In this document: positions 1 through 8,563 of the stretch, piece by piece
How positions within the stretch are numbered: the first letter of the stretch is position 1
How the letters are laid out: each line of letters begins with the position of its first letter
Assembly: GCF_025136295.1 (NCBI RefSeq)
Contig: NZ_CP062788.1
Coordinates: 186,001 to 250,000, forward strand
Source of the DNA: Aestuariispira ectoiniformans
GTDB taxonomy: Bacteria > Pseudomonadota > Alphaproteobacteria > UBA8366 > Aestuariispiraceae
Direction of reading: 5' to 3'
DNA: 64,000 bases
Program-made: the position numbers and the translations under genes
Notes under the pieces: generated by a model
What the model saw: only the letters and a program-made list of their open reading frames with translations
The model's database searches: none
Told to the model about the DNA's origin: nothing

Positions 1-501
1 ACGCTCTCCAAATCGCTCTCGGGCTTTGGCCTTCCCTTTGCCGTCACCCTGATCCGCAAGGACCTCGACGCCTGGGTACCGGGCGCGCACAATGGCACAT
101 TCCGGGGTAACAACCACGCCTTTGTCACCGCTGCGACGGCACTGGACCTGTTCTGGCGCGACGGCAAATTCGCCGAATCCGTCCGCGAAAAGGGCGACTA
201 TCTGACGAACCGCTTCCGCCGGATTGCCGAACGCTTTCCGGAACTGGGCCTCAAGCTGCGCGGCCGCGGCCTGATGCAGGGCCTCGTTTATCCCGATGGC
301 GATCTCACAGGCGCGATCTGCAAGGAATGCTTCAAGAACGGCCTGATCATCGAGACCAGCGGCCCCAATGACGAGGTCATCAAATGCCTCTGCCCGCTGA
401 TCATTGATGAGGCCGACCTGGCCAAGGGCCTGGATATTCTGGAGGAAGCCACCGCCACGGTGCTTGCCCGTCAGGCATCGCAGGCGGCTGCGGCGGAATA
501 A
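1..501 (+). CDS. ectB: Diaminobutyrate-2-oxoglutarate transaminase EctB, C-terminal part (5' end outside window)
   Basis: C-terminal 166 residues of EctB, the PLP enzyme that makes L-2,4-diaminobutyrate from aspartate semialdehyde and glutamate, the first step of ectoine synthesis. The reading frame is open from base 1. It begins T-L-S-K-S-L-S-G, the usual EctB surroundings of the PLP lysine, so K4 of this fragment (bases 10-12) is probably the Schiff-base residue; GTFRGNNHAF follows, also typical. The stop is at 499-501 and ectC starts 37 bases later on the same strand, as in standard ectABC operons. ectA is presumably just left of the window. The identification rests on motif recognition and context. 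Confidence 0.93.
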   Translation, partial: TLSKSLSGFGLPFAVTLIRKDLDAWVPGAHNGTFRGNNHAFVTAATALDLFWRDGKFAESVREKGDYLTNRFRRIAERFPELGLKLRGRGLMQGLVYPDGDLTGAICKECFKNGLIIETSGPNDEVIKCLCPLIIDEADLAKGLDILEEATATVLARQASQAAAAE

Positions 502-538
502 TCGCCGGACATTGATTTGAGCAAACAAGGGTAGACCA

Positions 539-946
539 ATGATCGTTAGAACACTTGAAAACTGCAAGAACAGCTCCCGCCATGTCGTCACCGAAACCTG
601 GGAAAGCACGCGGATGCTGCTCAGCGATGACCAGATGGGATTCTCGTTCCACATCACCACCATCTATGCCGGGACGGAAACCCCGATCTGGTACAAGAAC
701 CACCTGGAATCCGTTTACTGCATCTCCGGCGAAGGCGAAGTGGAAACCCTGGATGACGGCAAGGTCTACCAGTTGAAGCCAGGCACGCTGTATATCCTGG
801 ACAAGAATGACCGGCACCTGCTGCGCGGCAAGACGGATATCACCTTTGCCTGCGTCTTCAACCCGCCGCTAAACGGTCGTGAAGTTCACGACGAAGACGG
901 TGCCTATCAGTTAAATGAAGCGCCTCTGGAAAAAGAGAACGCCTAA
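539..946 (+). CDS. ectC: L-ectoine synthase EctC
   Basis: 135-residue cupin-fold enzyme that cyclises N-gamma-acetyl-diaminobutyrate to the compatible solute ectoine in the cytoplasm. The protein starts [12 protein letters not shown], as EctC proteins do, and contains the conserved blocks [33 protein letters not shown] and [14 protein letters not shown], which supply the metal-binding and substrate residues of the family. Length is normal for EctC. It lies between ectB and the ectoine-type aspartokinase, with short gaps that suggest one transcript. No osmotic promoter is visible here, since it should lie upstream of ectA. Confidence 0.97.
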   Translation: MIVRTLENCKNSSRHVVTETWESTRMLLSDDQMGFSFHITTIYAGTETPIWYKNHLESVYCISGEGEVETLDDGKVYQLKPGTLYILDKNDRHLLRGKTDITFACVFNPPLNGREVHDEDGAYQLNEAPLEKENA

Positions 947-1001
947 TCCCGCAGGTATCAACCAGACACCCTGCGACAGGAACCAGACGGAAGGAAATCC
1001 C

Positions 1002-2492
1002 ATGTTTGCGGCTGAACAGCCAAAAACGGCTCGCCATACGGTCCACAAGATCGGTGGCACATCCATGTCGGAAGTCGATGCGGTCATGAATAATGTCCTG
1101 GTCGGCAAGCTGACCGGTAAAGAGCTCTATAACCGTATCTTCGTGGTGTCCGCCTATGGCGGCATGACCAATCTGCTGTTGGAAAACAAGAAGACCGGCG
1201 AGCCTGGGGTTTATGCGCTTTACGCCGGTTCCGAAAGTGAATGGGCCTGGGGCGATGCCCTGACCAATGTGGCTAGAAAAATGGCCGAGGTTAACGCGGA
1301 GATTTTCACCGATACCGTCGACCTCAATCTGGCGAATGCCTTTGTTCAGGAGCGGGTCGAGGGCACGCGCAGTTGCCTGATGGATCTGCATCGCCTTTGC
1401 ACCTTCGGGCATTTCAAACTGGAACAGCATCTGCTGACCGTGCGTGAAATGTTGAGCGCCATCGGCGAGGCCCACAGCGCCCATAACACCATGCTGTTGC
1501 TGCGCCGTCAGGGCATCGACGCCGTTTTCGTCGATCTCTCCGGCTGGCGGGAGCAGGACCAGTCGCTGACCCTGGATCAGAGGATCGAGAAATCCTTCGA
1601 CGGTATCGACGTTTCCCAGGAACTGCCGATCGTAACCGGCTATGCCCAATGTTCGGAGGGCCTGATGCGGCTTTACGGGCGCGGCTACAGCGAGGTGACC
1701 TTCGCGCGGATCGCCAGCCTCTCAAACGCGAAAGAGGCCCTGATCCACAAGGAATATCACCTCAGCAGCGCCGACCCGAAAATCGTCGGTGCCAATGAGG
1801 TCCGCCCCATTGGCCGTACCAACTATGACGTGGCAGACCAGCTTTCCAACATGGGGATGGAAGCCATTCATCCACGGGCGGCCAAAGGCCTTCGCCAGAA
1901 AGGAATTCCATTGCGTGTGGTCAATACCTTCGAACCGGACCATGCGGGTACGACCATCGAAGACGACTGGACACCGGAGGTCAGCAAGGCGGAAATCGTC
2001 ACCGGGCTGGACTCCGCCTATGAGGTAGAGGTTTTCGATCAGGATATGGTCGGCGTTCCGGGTGCGGGTGAGGCCGCCTCGGCAACCTTCAAACGGTTCA
2101 AGGTGTCGATTGTAACCTCCAGCATCAACGCCAACACGCGGACCTATTACGTGCATGCACCGCTGAAGCAGGTCCGGCGGTGTGTCGATGAAATCGGCAA
2201 GGCCTACCCGGATGCGCGGATCAACACCCGTAAGGTCTCCATCGTCTCGGTCATCGGTGCCAACCTGAATGCGGCGGCGCTGCTGGGTGACGCTCTTATC
2301 CGTCTGAAGCAGGATGGTGTCAGCGTTCTGGGCAGTTTTGCCCCCAGCCGCGGGATCGACATGCAATTCGTTGTCGCCGAAAGCGACTTCAGACAGGCCA
2401 TTTCCATCCTGCACGACCAGTTCGTCAGTCAGGCGGAGAACCTGTCACCCAAACAACGGGAACCAAAAGCTCAGGCAGACCTGGCGGCCTGA
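1002..2492 (+). CDS. ask: Ectoine-pathway aspartate kinase (Ask_Ect)
   Basis: 496-residue aspartokinase, which phosphorylates L-aspartate and so feeds aspartate semialdehyde to EctB. The ATG at 1002 is chosen because AAGGAAA lies just upstream and the first residues MFAAEQPKTARHTVHKIGGTSM lead directly into the kinase KxGGTSM motif; an earlier in-frame start at 915 would overlap ectC and add an unlikely Arg/Lys-rich extension. The N-terminal two thirds is the amino-acid kinase domain; about 310-470 carries two ACT-like regulatory repeats. A kinase behind ectABC is known from many Proteobacteria and is thought to escape lysine/threonine feedback; that property is inferred. A terminator follows. 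Confidence 0.95.
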   Translation: MFAAEQPKTARHTVHKIGGTSMSEVDAVMNNVLVGKLTGKELYNRIFVVSAYGGMTNLLLENKKTGEPGVYALYAGSESEWAWGDALTNVARKMAEVNAEIFTDTVDLNLANAFVQERVEGTRSCLMDLHRLCTFGHFKLEQHLLTVREMLSAIGEAHSAHNTMLLLRRQGIDAVFVDLSGWREQDQSLTLDQRIEKSFDGIDVSQELPIVTGYAQCSEGLMRLYGRGYSEVTFARIASLSNAKEALIHKEYHLSSADPKIVGANEVRPIGRTNYDVADQLSNMGMEAIHPRAAKGLRQKGIPLRVVNTFEPDHAGTTIEDDWTPEVSKAEIVTGLDSAYEVEVFDQDMVGVPGAGEAASATFKRFKVSIVTSSINANTRTYYVHAPLKQVRRCVDEIGKAYPDARINTRKVSIVSVIGANLNAAALLGDALIRLKQDGVSVLGSFAPSRGIDMQFVVAESDFRQAISILHDQFVSQAENLSPKQREPKAQADLAA

Positions 2493-2517
2493 ATTTGGCG
2501 TTGTTCAACCTCCTCAC

Positions 2518-2545
2518 GCCCCGGCCCTGTGCCGGGGCTTTTTTT
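2518..2545 (+). terminator. Rho-independent terminator of the ect operon
   Basis: Perfect stem GCCCCGGC / GCCGGGGC with loop CCTGT followed by seven T, 26 bases after the aspartokinase stop. It closes the ectoine transcription unit. Confidence 0.92.
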
Positions 2546-2579
2546 GCTCACTTGCCAGACCTGTCACCCGACCAGACCG

Positions 2580-2830
2580 TTAAAGCTGTTGGGTTGATGT
2601 GGACCGTTGTTGGATACGATTGAAAAACCGCGTCACCTCACCGTCCAGGCTCTCCGGCAGTTGACCGATTTCTTCCGATACTCGCCGGGTTTCGTCTGCC
2701 GTCGTCTCTGTTTGCTGCACCGCCTGGGAAACATCCCTGATGTTGCCTGACACCAGACGCGTTCCGTCGTTACCTCCCCGGCGAACTCTTCGATCGGACT
2801 TCCTGTTACATCCTCGAAAACCTGTCTCAT
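2580..2830 (-). pseudogene. Frameshifted C-terminal scrap of a methyl-accepting chemotaxis protein
   Basis: The minus strand encodes a tail that reads VSGNIRDVSQAVQQTETT, then ADETRRVSEEIGQLPESL and EVTRFFNRI before a stop at 2580. This is the pattern of the extreme C-terminal cytoplasmic helix of chemoreceptors. The upstream part (MRQVFEDVTGSPIEEFAGEV) is in a different frame, so the piece is frameshifted near 2757-2765 and lacks the signalling tip and the sensor. No full receptor lies nearby. It sits just downstream of the PAS histidine kinase, in the gap before the ect terminator. It is most likely a decayed gene end. Confidence 0.6.
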
Positions 2831-2850
2831 TTTTCCCCCTGTCGGTCACA

Positions 2851-4044
2851 TCAGCAAAGCTGGAGGCTCGGCTGTCTTTCCCCTTTTCCTTGAGATTCGT
2901 CCGGCACCGCCCGGCGAAGCCGGATCGAAAAACAACTCCCCACACCGGGCACACTGTGAACGGAAACGGCGCCATTCATCCTGGCCACCAGCATGCGCAC
3001 GATTGCCAGTCCGACCCCGACACCCTGTCCATCCGACTTCCTGGCGTCCTCCCCCCGGTAAAAGGGCTCGAAAATATGGTCTAGTTCATCCGGGGCGATA
3101 CCCGTGCCTGTATCCGCCACGTCGATACGGACCGTCCCGGCCTCATCCGGTCGCGCGGCCAGCGTAACGACGCCCGCCGCATCCGTATGCCGGATCGCAT
3201 TCTTGACCAGGTTGACCAGGACCTGACGGAGAGAGGAGATATCGGCCTCGACCGCAAGCCTGCCCAGCGGCAAATCCATGGAAATAGTCGGCATGTCCGG
3301 CTTCACGCCGGTTACAAGCGTCTTCGTATTCTCAAAGACCTCTGCCACATCAATTGCCGTCATTTCGAAAACCTGGGCACCGGCCTCTATGGTCGAGAGG
3401 TCGAGCAGATCATTCACCAGGTTCAGCAGATGCTGGCCGCTCATATGAATGTCGCCCAGATACGAGCGGTGGCGTTCATTGTCCACCTGACCACCGACAC
3501 CGGCCAGCATCGCCTCTGAAAACCCGATGATCGCATTCAACGGTGTTCGCAATTCGTGGCTCAGATTTGCAAGCAGATGCGTTTTGACCCGGTTTGCCTC
3601 TTCCGCACGGTCCAGCGCGACCTGAAGCTCTCTTTCCCATTTCTTGCGGTCACTCAGGTCCCGGATGATGGCGGTGCAGAGAATGTGGTCGTCCAGGATC
3701 GTTCTCAAAATGGACGCTTCGGCGGGGAACTCCTCACCATCCGCGCGAAGGCAGACGATCTCGTTCCGGCTTCCCATCAACCGCGCCCGCGACACATCCG
3801 ACAGGAATGCCTTGAAATGCTGCTTATGGGCCTCTCTGTAGCGATGCGGTATCAGTATGCCCACATCCCTGCCAATGACATCTCGACGCGACAACCCGAA
3901 GCAATGTTCGGCCCCAGCATTGAACATAAGGATACGGCCATCCAGGTCGGTCGACACCACCGCGTGATACATACCGTCCAGAATCGCGGAAAAATGGTCA
4001 CTGAGGTCTGGCTGTTTTGCCCCCACGGCGAAAGCCCCATACAA
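2851..4044 (-). CDS. PAS-domain sensor histidine kinase
   Basis: About 397 residues with no membrane segment, so a cytoplasmic sensor. Residues 15-135 are a PAS domain (MYHAVVSTDLDGRILMFNAG, then GEEFPAEASI and IIRDLSDRKKWE). The HisKA phosphoacceptor follows at about 155-170 (LSHELRTPLNAIIGF), then an HATPase domain with N-box NLVKNAIRHTD, G1 box DTGTGIAPDE and G2 box GVGVGLAIVRML. No response regulator is adjacent, so it is an orphan kinase. No ATG fits the frame; the start may be TTG at 4044 or GTG at 4026, neither with a good ribosome site. It is divergent from the Crp/Fnr gene at 4290, and the shared gap holds two inverted repeats. Signal and target are unknown. Confidence 0.88.
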   Translation of the reverse strand: MYGAFAVGAKQPDLSDHFSAILDGMYHAVVSTDLDGRILMFNAGAEHCFGLSRRDVIGRDVGILIPHRYREAHKQHFKAFLSDVSRARLMGSRNEIVCLRADGEEFPAEASILRTILDDHILCTAIIRDLSDRKKWERELQVALDRAEEANRVKTHLLANLSHELRTPLNAIIGFSEAMLAGVGGQVDNERHRSYLGDIHMSGQHLLNLVNDLLDLSTIEAGAQVFEMTAIDVAEVFENTKTLVTGVKPDMPTISMDLPLGRLAVEADISSLRQVLVNLVKNAIRHTDAAGVVTLAARPDEAGTVRIDVADTGTGIAPDELDHIFEPFYRGEDARKSDGQGVGVGLAIVRMLVARMNGAVSVHSVPGVGSCFSIRLRRAVPDESQGKGERQPSLQLC

Positions 4045-4136
4045 ATATCAGCTACTAATGATTGGCCTCAATGCGCGCGACAAACCGCGCATTTATTTTT
4101 ATGATTGGATGCTAAACAAAGTATCTGAAATGTCTT

Positions 4137-4174
4137 GGTGATATTTGGTCACCGAAATTGACCACCTATGTGGT
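4137..4174. promoter_or_regulatory. Two tandem inverted repeats, candidate operators in a divergent intergenic region
   Basis: GGTGATATTTGGTCACC (4137-4153, arms GGTGA/TCACC) and ACCACCTATGTGGT (4161-4174, arms ACCAC/GTGGT) lie between a histidine kinase read leftwards and a Crp/Fnr-family gene read rightwards. The size and position suit a dimeric regulator, most simply the Crp/Fnr protein itself. They do not match the TTGAT-N4-ATCAA FNR consensus. Confidence 0.4.
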
Positions 4175-4289
4175 GAAATAAGTATTTGGCATTTTAGTAA
4201 AATTTCCTCTAGTGCTTGGCCAGGCTCTTTAAGCCACGCGCTTCAAATGAAGAGGAGCATTGCTGAAAGACAAACAGAAAGGCCACCGC

Positions 4290-5036
4290 ATGGCGCGCGA
4301 CAGCAGCCAGACAGCACAAGACCGGTTCACCGAATGTAGCCTTTGCAATGCGCAGCAGTTTTCATTCTATGCCGACGCAGACCAGGCGAGCCTGCGGTCC
4401 ATCACCGCCCTCAGGCAGGACACGCGGGCCATAAGGCCGCGAACGCCACTTCACTGGGCGAACAAGGACTCCACCGAGGTCATGGTCCTCAAAAGCGGTT
4501 GGGCCTTCAGCTTCCAGCTTCTGGAAGACGGCGGGCGGCAAATTCTTGATATCTACATGGATGGTGACACGATCGGTATGCCGTTGATGCTGGAAGAGTC
4601 ACTGCCTTACGGCGTTCACACGATCACGGACTGCCGGATCTGTGTTTTCGACAGCCATCAGCTTCGCGACCTTGCCCTGGCCCATACAGGCTGGGAACTG
4701 GCGCTGTGGAAGAAATGCATGGCAGAGCGCCTGACATGTTATGAGCGGATTGTCGATCTGGGGCGGCGGTCTGCCATGGAACGCTTCTGCCGTTTCATCG
4801 TTAGTATTCGCGACCGGGCCACCGCCCGGGGAAAGGGAAACCCCTTCGAAGTGGAATTCCCGTTGCGCCAACACCACATGGCCGACTTTCTCGGGCTGAC
4901 CGCCGTCCATACCGGTCGCCTTGTGGCGGAACTTTCCGATCAATCGGTCATCCGGATCAAAAACCGGCGTCTTGCAATCCTGGACGAGCCTACCCTGATG
5001 CAACTGGCGGGCTTCCCCACCCATCGGGCGAACTGA
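4290..5036 (+). CDS. Crp/Fnr-family transcriptional regulator
   Basis: 248-residue regulator. The ATG at 4290 has GAAAGG seven bases upstream and is preferred over a TTG at 4260, whose purine stretch is too close. An N-terminal CSLC pair is followed by a cyclic-nucleotide-binding-like beta-roll (about 30-140) and a C-terminal winged helix (LRQHHMADFLGLTAVHTGRL). The recognition helix reads AVHTGR rather than the ETVSR of FNR, so it should bind a different site. It has only two of the four cysteines of an oxygen-sensing FNR, so a 4Fe-4S cluster of the usual type is unlikely. It may bind the inverted repeats at 4137-4174. The ligand is unknown. Confidence 0.87.
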   Translation: MARDSSQTAQDRFTECSLCNAQQFSFYADADQASLRSITALRQDTRAIRPRTPLHWANKDSTEVMVLKSGWAFSFQLLEDGGRQILDIYMDGDTIGMPLMLEESLPYGVHTITDCRICVFDSHQLRDLALAHTGWELALWKKCMAERLTCYERIVDLGRRSAMERFCRFIVSIRDRATARGKGNPFEVEFPLRQHHMADFLGLTAVHTGRLVAELSDQSVIRIKNRRLAILDEPTLMQLAGFPTHRAN

Positions 5037-5056
5037 GGCAACCTGCCGTCAGGCCC

Positions 5057-5485
5057 TCAAAGGTCGCCCCCTTCATCGTTCCAGTCACCTTCAACAGGAT
5101 CAACCGGCGGAATACGCCCCAGGAAATGCATGCCAATGGTGCCCGGCCATTCATGATTGGGGGTGACACCTGTCTGGGAGTCGAAATAAAGCGCGGCAAA
5201 GTCGAGAATCTGTGCCGCCATATTCTCGTCCGCCGGCAGATTGCCCAGCAGATACTTCATCTTGCCCTTTGAGCAGACACTCACCGTGCAGCCATGGGCG
5301 CAAGCCATGAGGCAGCGATGGGACTGCAATTTGATGAAGGGCTTATAGGGATGATCTGCCAGTTGGTATTCCAGGTAGGTATGCAGTTTTGCACCGCCAC
5401 CAAGGCCTTCTTCACCCTCGCAATGCGTGTCAATGCAGGACCCGCATACAGTGAGATGCACAGGTAACGTCTGGGCGCTATCCAT
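5057..5485 (-). CDS. DUF1636 family predicted metal-binding protein
   Basis: 142-residue cytoplasmic protein with Cys pairs near the N-terminus (VCGSCIDTHCEGEE) and a middle block (RCLMACAHGCTVSVCS) typical of DUF1636, a thioredoxin-like ferredoxin-type fold predicted to bind metal or an Fe-S cluster. Its tail is acidic (DWNDEGGDL). In other alphaproteobacteria this family is often near cobalt or cobalamin genes; none are next to it here, although a B12-dependent reductase lies elsewhere in the window. It converges with the Crp/Fnr gene across a 20-base gap. No enzymatic role can be stated. Confidence 0.75.
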   Translation of the reverse strand: MDSAQTLPVHLTVCGSCIDTHCEGEEGLGGGAKLHTYLEYQLADHPYKPFIKLQSHRCLMACAHGCTVSVCSKGKMKYLLGNLPADENMAAQILDFAALYFDSQTGVTPNHEWPGTIGMHFLGRIPPVDPVEGDWNDEGGDL

Positions 5486-5619
5486 TGGTATGCCCCTGTA
5501 AATAATTAAAACCTAGACTTCTTATCGGGTAAATCTAGCCGAAGTCTGTTTCAATTGCGTTGAGGTGAGTCAACACGACGGGATTTGCCCAATGAAAACG
5601 CCTTGGTATGACCGATGGC

Positions 5620-7140
5620 TCAAGCGGCCCGAAGGGGGAAAAACAGGCTGACTTCGGTACCGATGCCGACCTGGCTTGAAATCGACAGCGTTCCGCCAAG
5701 CAGCTCCGTCAGCTGTTTTGCCAGCGGCAGGCCCAGTCCCGTTCCCTCCTGGGCGATCTGCAGATTGCGGCGCACCTGTCCGAAAGGTTCCAGGATGCAA
5801 TCGAAGTCACCTTCCGCAATCCCGACACCGGTGTCCGACACGGCAATCGAAAGCCTCCGGGAATCCGGGCACCTGACCTCGACCGTAACCTTGCCCGACG
5901 CCGGGGTATATTTGACGGCATTCGACAGAAGATTGATCAATACCTGCCTGAGCAGCCTTTGATCGGTCCGGAAACTCAATGGGCTCTCAGGCAGCTTCAC
6001 TGTGATCGCGATCCCTTTCGAGTTCGACTGAGGCTCCACATATCTGACCGTCTCTTCCAGGAGGGGCGCGATATCGACATCCCTCAGATCGACCTCAACC
6101 CGTTTGGCCTCGATTTTCGCCAGGTCCAGCGTATCGTTGATAACCTCCAGAAGGTGCCTGCCGGACGACAGGATATGGCCCGCATATTCCTGGTATTTGG
6201 CGTCAAGCGGGCCGAAGACACCTTCATACATCATCTCCCCGAAGCCGATAATCGCATTGAGGGGCGTGCGAAGTTCATGGCTCATGGACGCCAGGAATTC
6301 TGCCCGTGTTTGCGCATGCGCCTCGGCCTCAATCCGGGCGACAATCTTGTCGGTCACATCCTCGATGATGATCATGCGGTTTGTCGCATCCCTGTGGGCA
6401 TTGACGGGCACAATACGCAGGGTCGCATAGCCCAACTCCCCGGCCTGCCGGGAGAAGACCAGGTCCAGCGGCTCTTCCGGTGGGACATTGCCCGCCCGGA
6501 ACATCGCCGCCAGCATTTTGCGTTGCCGCCCGGCGAAGAGTGACGCAATCGGTCTGTCCAGAAGGGTCTTGTCCGGCGCGGCAAACATGTTTTCCGCACA
6601 ATGGTTGGCGTAGGTAATGACACCATCTTCCCGCGTCAGCAGGATGCCGATAGGTGCATGCTCCATCAGTTGATCCACGACGGGAAGCTGGTGAAGGGTG
6701 GTCTTGCGGGCCGCAAAAATCTTCTTTGATTCCTGCTTCAACACCAAGGCTGCGGCCTGACGCCGCCGTCTGGACATGACTTCCTTGCGAATCCTGTCGA
6801 CTGCCTGCGGCAAATCACTGCCACTCAGCGTTATCGGGCGCGCCATCGGCAGGAAGCCAGCTTTTTCCGAAGGCGCCTGCCGGACTTTCCCACTCCCGCC
6901 ACAGAGATTGAATATCGGAATGTCCGCACATCTTTCCCTGACCTGAAGGAAAAACCTGTCCGGGCCGGTCGCGTCCGGATCAATCAGAACTGCATCCGCA
7001 TGATCCAGGCCGTTTCCGGTTACCGCCTCGCCAACACGCCTGTCACCCCAAGCCTCAAACAGGAAATCGCCCCCCGCCGCCGCCTGCAAGGATTCCAGCA
7101 TTGCCCGATTTTCCGTATGACACAGGACTACGATTGGCAT
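5620..7140 (-). CDS. Soluble PAS histidine kinase with degenerate receiver-like N-terminus
   Basis: 506 residues from the ATG at 7140, which has GGGGAG upstream and lies 7 bases after the stop of the acyl-CoA dehydrogenase gene; a TTG at 7158 would overlap that gene. Residues 1-130 resemble a receiver fold (MPIVVLCHTENRAMLESL, AVLIDPDATGPD) without a clear phosphoacceptor pair. A PAS domain follows (APIGILLTREDGVITYANH), then HisKA with LASMSHELRTPLNAIIGFGE, and HATPase with NLLSNAVKYTP, DTGVGIAEGD and GTGLGLPLAKQL. It has no transmembrane segment and no adjacent response regulator. Co-transcription with the dehydrogenase is likely from the spacing. Its signal is unknown. Confidence 0.87.
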   Translation of the reverse strand: MPIVVLCHTENRAMLESLQAAAGGDFLFEAWGDRRVGEAVTGNGLDHADAVLIDPDATGPDRFFLQVRERCADIPIFNLCGGSGKVRQAPSEKAGFLPMARPITLSGSDLPQAVDRIRKEVMSRRRRQAAALVLKQESKKIFAARKTTLHQLPVVDQLMEHAPIGILLTREDGVITYANHCAENMFAAPDKTLLDRPIASLFAGRQRKMLAAMFRAGNVPPEEPLDLVFSRQAGELGYATLRIVPVNAHRDATNRMIIIEDVTDKIVARIEAEAHAQTRAEFLASMSHELRTPLNAIIGFGEMMYEGVFGPLDAKYQEYAGHILSSGRHLLEVINDTLDLAKIEAKRVEVDLRDVDIAPLLEETVRYVEPQSNSKGIAITVKLPESPLSFRTDQRLLRQVLINLLSNAVKYTPASGKVTVEVRCPDSRRLSIAVSDTGVGIAEGDFDCILEPFGQVRRNLQIAQEGTGLGLPLAKQLTELLGGTLSISSQVGIGTEVSLFFPLRAA

Positions 7141-7147
7141 CGCCGGG

Positions 7148-8332
7148 TTACTCCCCAAGGAGGGGAAGTCCCAACAACAATCGCCCTGCCCAGATCCGCA
7201 GCAAATCAGTCGTTGGTGCCATCACGTGGGAGGCGCGCACATCGCGGAGGCTGCGCTGTATTCTCTCACCATCCCGATAGGCCATGCCGCCCATGAATGT
7301 CATGGCGTTGTTCACAACCTGCGTTGCGGTTTCCGCGACCTCCGCCTTGGAAACCATGACCTTCACAACCGCGTCTTCATCCCCCCGATCAAAGCTTCTG
7401 GCCGCGTTGTAAACCAGCTGCCGCGTCGCCTCGAGCTTGCTCCAGTTGGTGGCAAAACTGTGCTGCAGAACATCCGCCTCAGAAAGGCTGCGTCCGCTAT
7501 GGCTGAACTGGCGCTCGGTGAGATGAACCCGCGCCGCCTCAAGCGCGGAGGTGGCGACGCCCAGATAGGCCCCGGACATGGCCATCAGGAAATAAGGGGC
7601 GACGACGTTGAAAACATACCACGTCTGATCACCGACTGCGCCCAGAAGATTTCCCGCAGGGATCGGCGTATCGTCAAACCGCAGGCCACGCGAGTCATTG
7701 CCACGCATGCCGAACCCTTCCCAGCCCTCTCCCCAGGTCATGCCCGGTAGACCGTCTTCGACGACCACACAGGAGAACTGGGTGAGACCATGGTCGCCCG
7801 AATGCATGGTTGAGACCACATAGGAATCGGCGTGCCCGCCATTGGTAACAAAACATTTTGTGCCGGAGAGCGTGAGCTGATCTTCATCCGTTTGCTGTAA
7901 CTGGCATTGCGGGAAATAAAAATGGGAACCGGTGCCAGGTTCGCTCAGCGCAAGTGTTGTAAGGTGACGCCCCTCGGAGATGGGACGGAGAAATCTGGAA
8001 ACCTGATAGTCCGTCGCCTGCGCCGAAAGAACGGCGGAACCGACGCAATGCATGCCAAAGGAAATCGCGGTGGAGGCGCATTCCTGGCCCAGGATTTCGC
8101 AAGCCTGCGTCAGACCAAGCAGCCCCTGCCCCAATCCACCGTGCTCACGCGGCACGACCAAACCGCCCAGTCCCGCCGCCTGCAGGGCACGGATACTCTT
8201 TTCAGGCCATTGTGCCTGCGCATCGGATTCACGCGCCTGCGGCATGACGACCTGCTCTGCCACCTGCCTTACGGTCGAAAGGATATCCGCCGCCCCCCGA
8301 ATATGCCGGCTATCAGAAGCCTCGGCTACCAT
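7148..8332 (-). CDS. Acyl-CoA dehydrogenase-family flavoprotein
   Basis: 394 residues with the three-part acyl-CoA dehydrogenase architecture: N-terminal helices (about 15-125), the FAD-binding beta domain (LALSEPGTGSHFYFP, then GTKCFVTNGGHADSYVV) and the C-terminal helical bundle. The usual C-terminal YEGT-type segment with a catalytic glutamate is replaced by RASHVMAPTTDLLRIWAGR, so it may belong to a side branch and need not be a beta-oxidation enzyme. It starts at ATG 8332 after GGGGTGTGA, and the histidine kinase follows 7 bases after its stop, suggesting an operon. Substrate cannot be told from sequence. Confidence 0.85.
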   Translation of the reverse strand: MVAEASDSRHIRGAADILSTVRQVAEQVVMPQARESDAQAQWPEKSIRALQAAGLGGLVVPREHGGLGQGLLGLTQACEILGQECASTAISFGMHCVGSAVLSAQATDYQVSRFLRPISEGRHLTTLALSEPGTGSHFYFPQCQLQQTDEDQLTLSGTKCFVTNGGHADSYVVSTMHSGDHGLTQFSCVVVEDGLPGMTWGEGWEGFGMRGNDSRGLRFDDTPIPAGNLLGAVGDQTWYVFNVVAPYFLMAMSGAYLGVATSALEAARVHLTERQFSHSGRSLSEADVLQHSFATNWSKLEATRQLVYNAARSFDRGDEDAVVKVMVSKAEVAETATQVVNNAMTFMGGMAYRDGERIQRSLRDVRASHVMAPTTDLLRIWAGRLLLGLPLLGE

Positions 8333-8410
8333 TCACACCCCCTATTCCCATCCACGACAATCGGCAGAAGACAGTACCCCATCTCTTGCTCGAATGGCGG
8401 GAAAAAGAAC

Positions 8411-8432
8411 GCCCGCCCACAGACCGTGGGCG
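8411..8432 (-). terminator. Possible terminator-like hairpin upstream of the dehydrogenase gene
   Basis: On the minus strand CGCCCAC-GGTCT-GTGGGCG is followed by GGCGTTCTTTTTC. The T run is displaced from the stem by several bases. It could close transcription from the vanished AraC-type gene to the right. Confidence 0.35.
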
Positions 8433-8498
8433 GTCGCCTTCCAGTCGGTTGAGTCTTCACCCAAAGGGTAAATATTATATTAATTGCATAATCCGGCC

Positions 8499-8530
8499 TT
8501 GACCTTCCCCTTACTGGAAGCTGCATGTAT
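8499..8530 (+). promoter_or_regulatory. CueR/MerR-type copper promoter of the chaperone gene
   Basis: A TTGACC -35 element (8499-8504) overlaps the dyad ACCTTCC-N7-GGAAGCT (8502-8522), with CATGTA in -10 position after the overlong 19-base spacer typical of MerR-family promoters. The core CCTTCCCCTTACTGGAAG is nearly identical, as I recall it, to the Escherichia coli copA promoter bound by CueR. It lies 34 bases before the copper chaperone start. Neither cueR nor copA is in this window. Confidence 0.8.
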
Positions 8531-8563
8531 ACCACATCACGGATGAAAATAGAGTTTAGGAAA

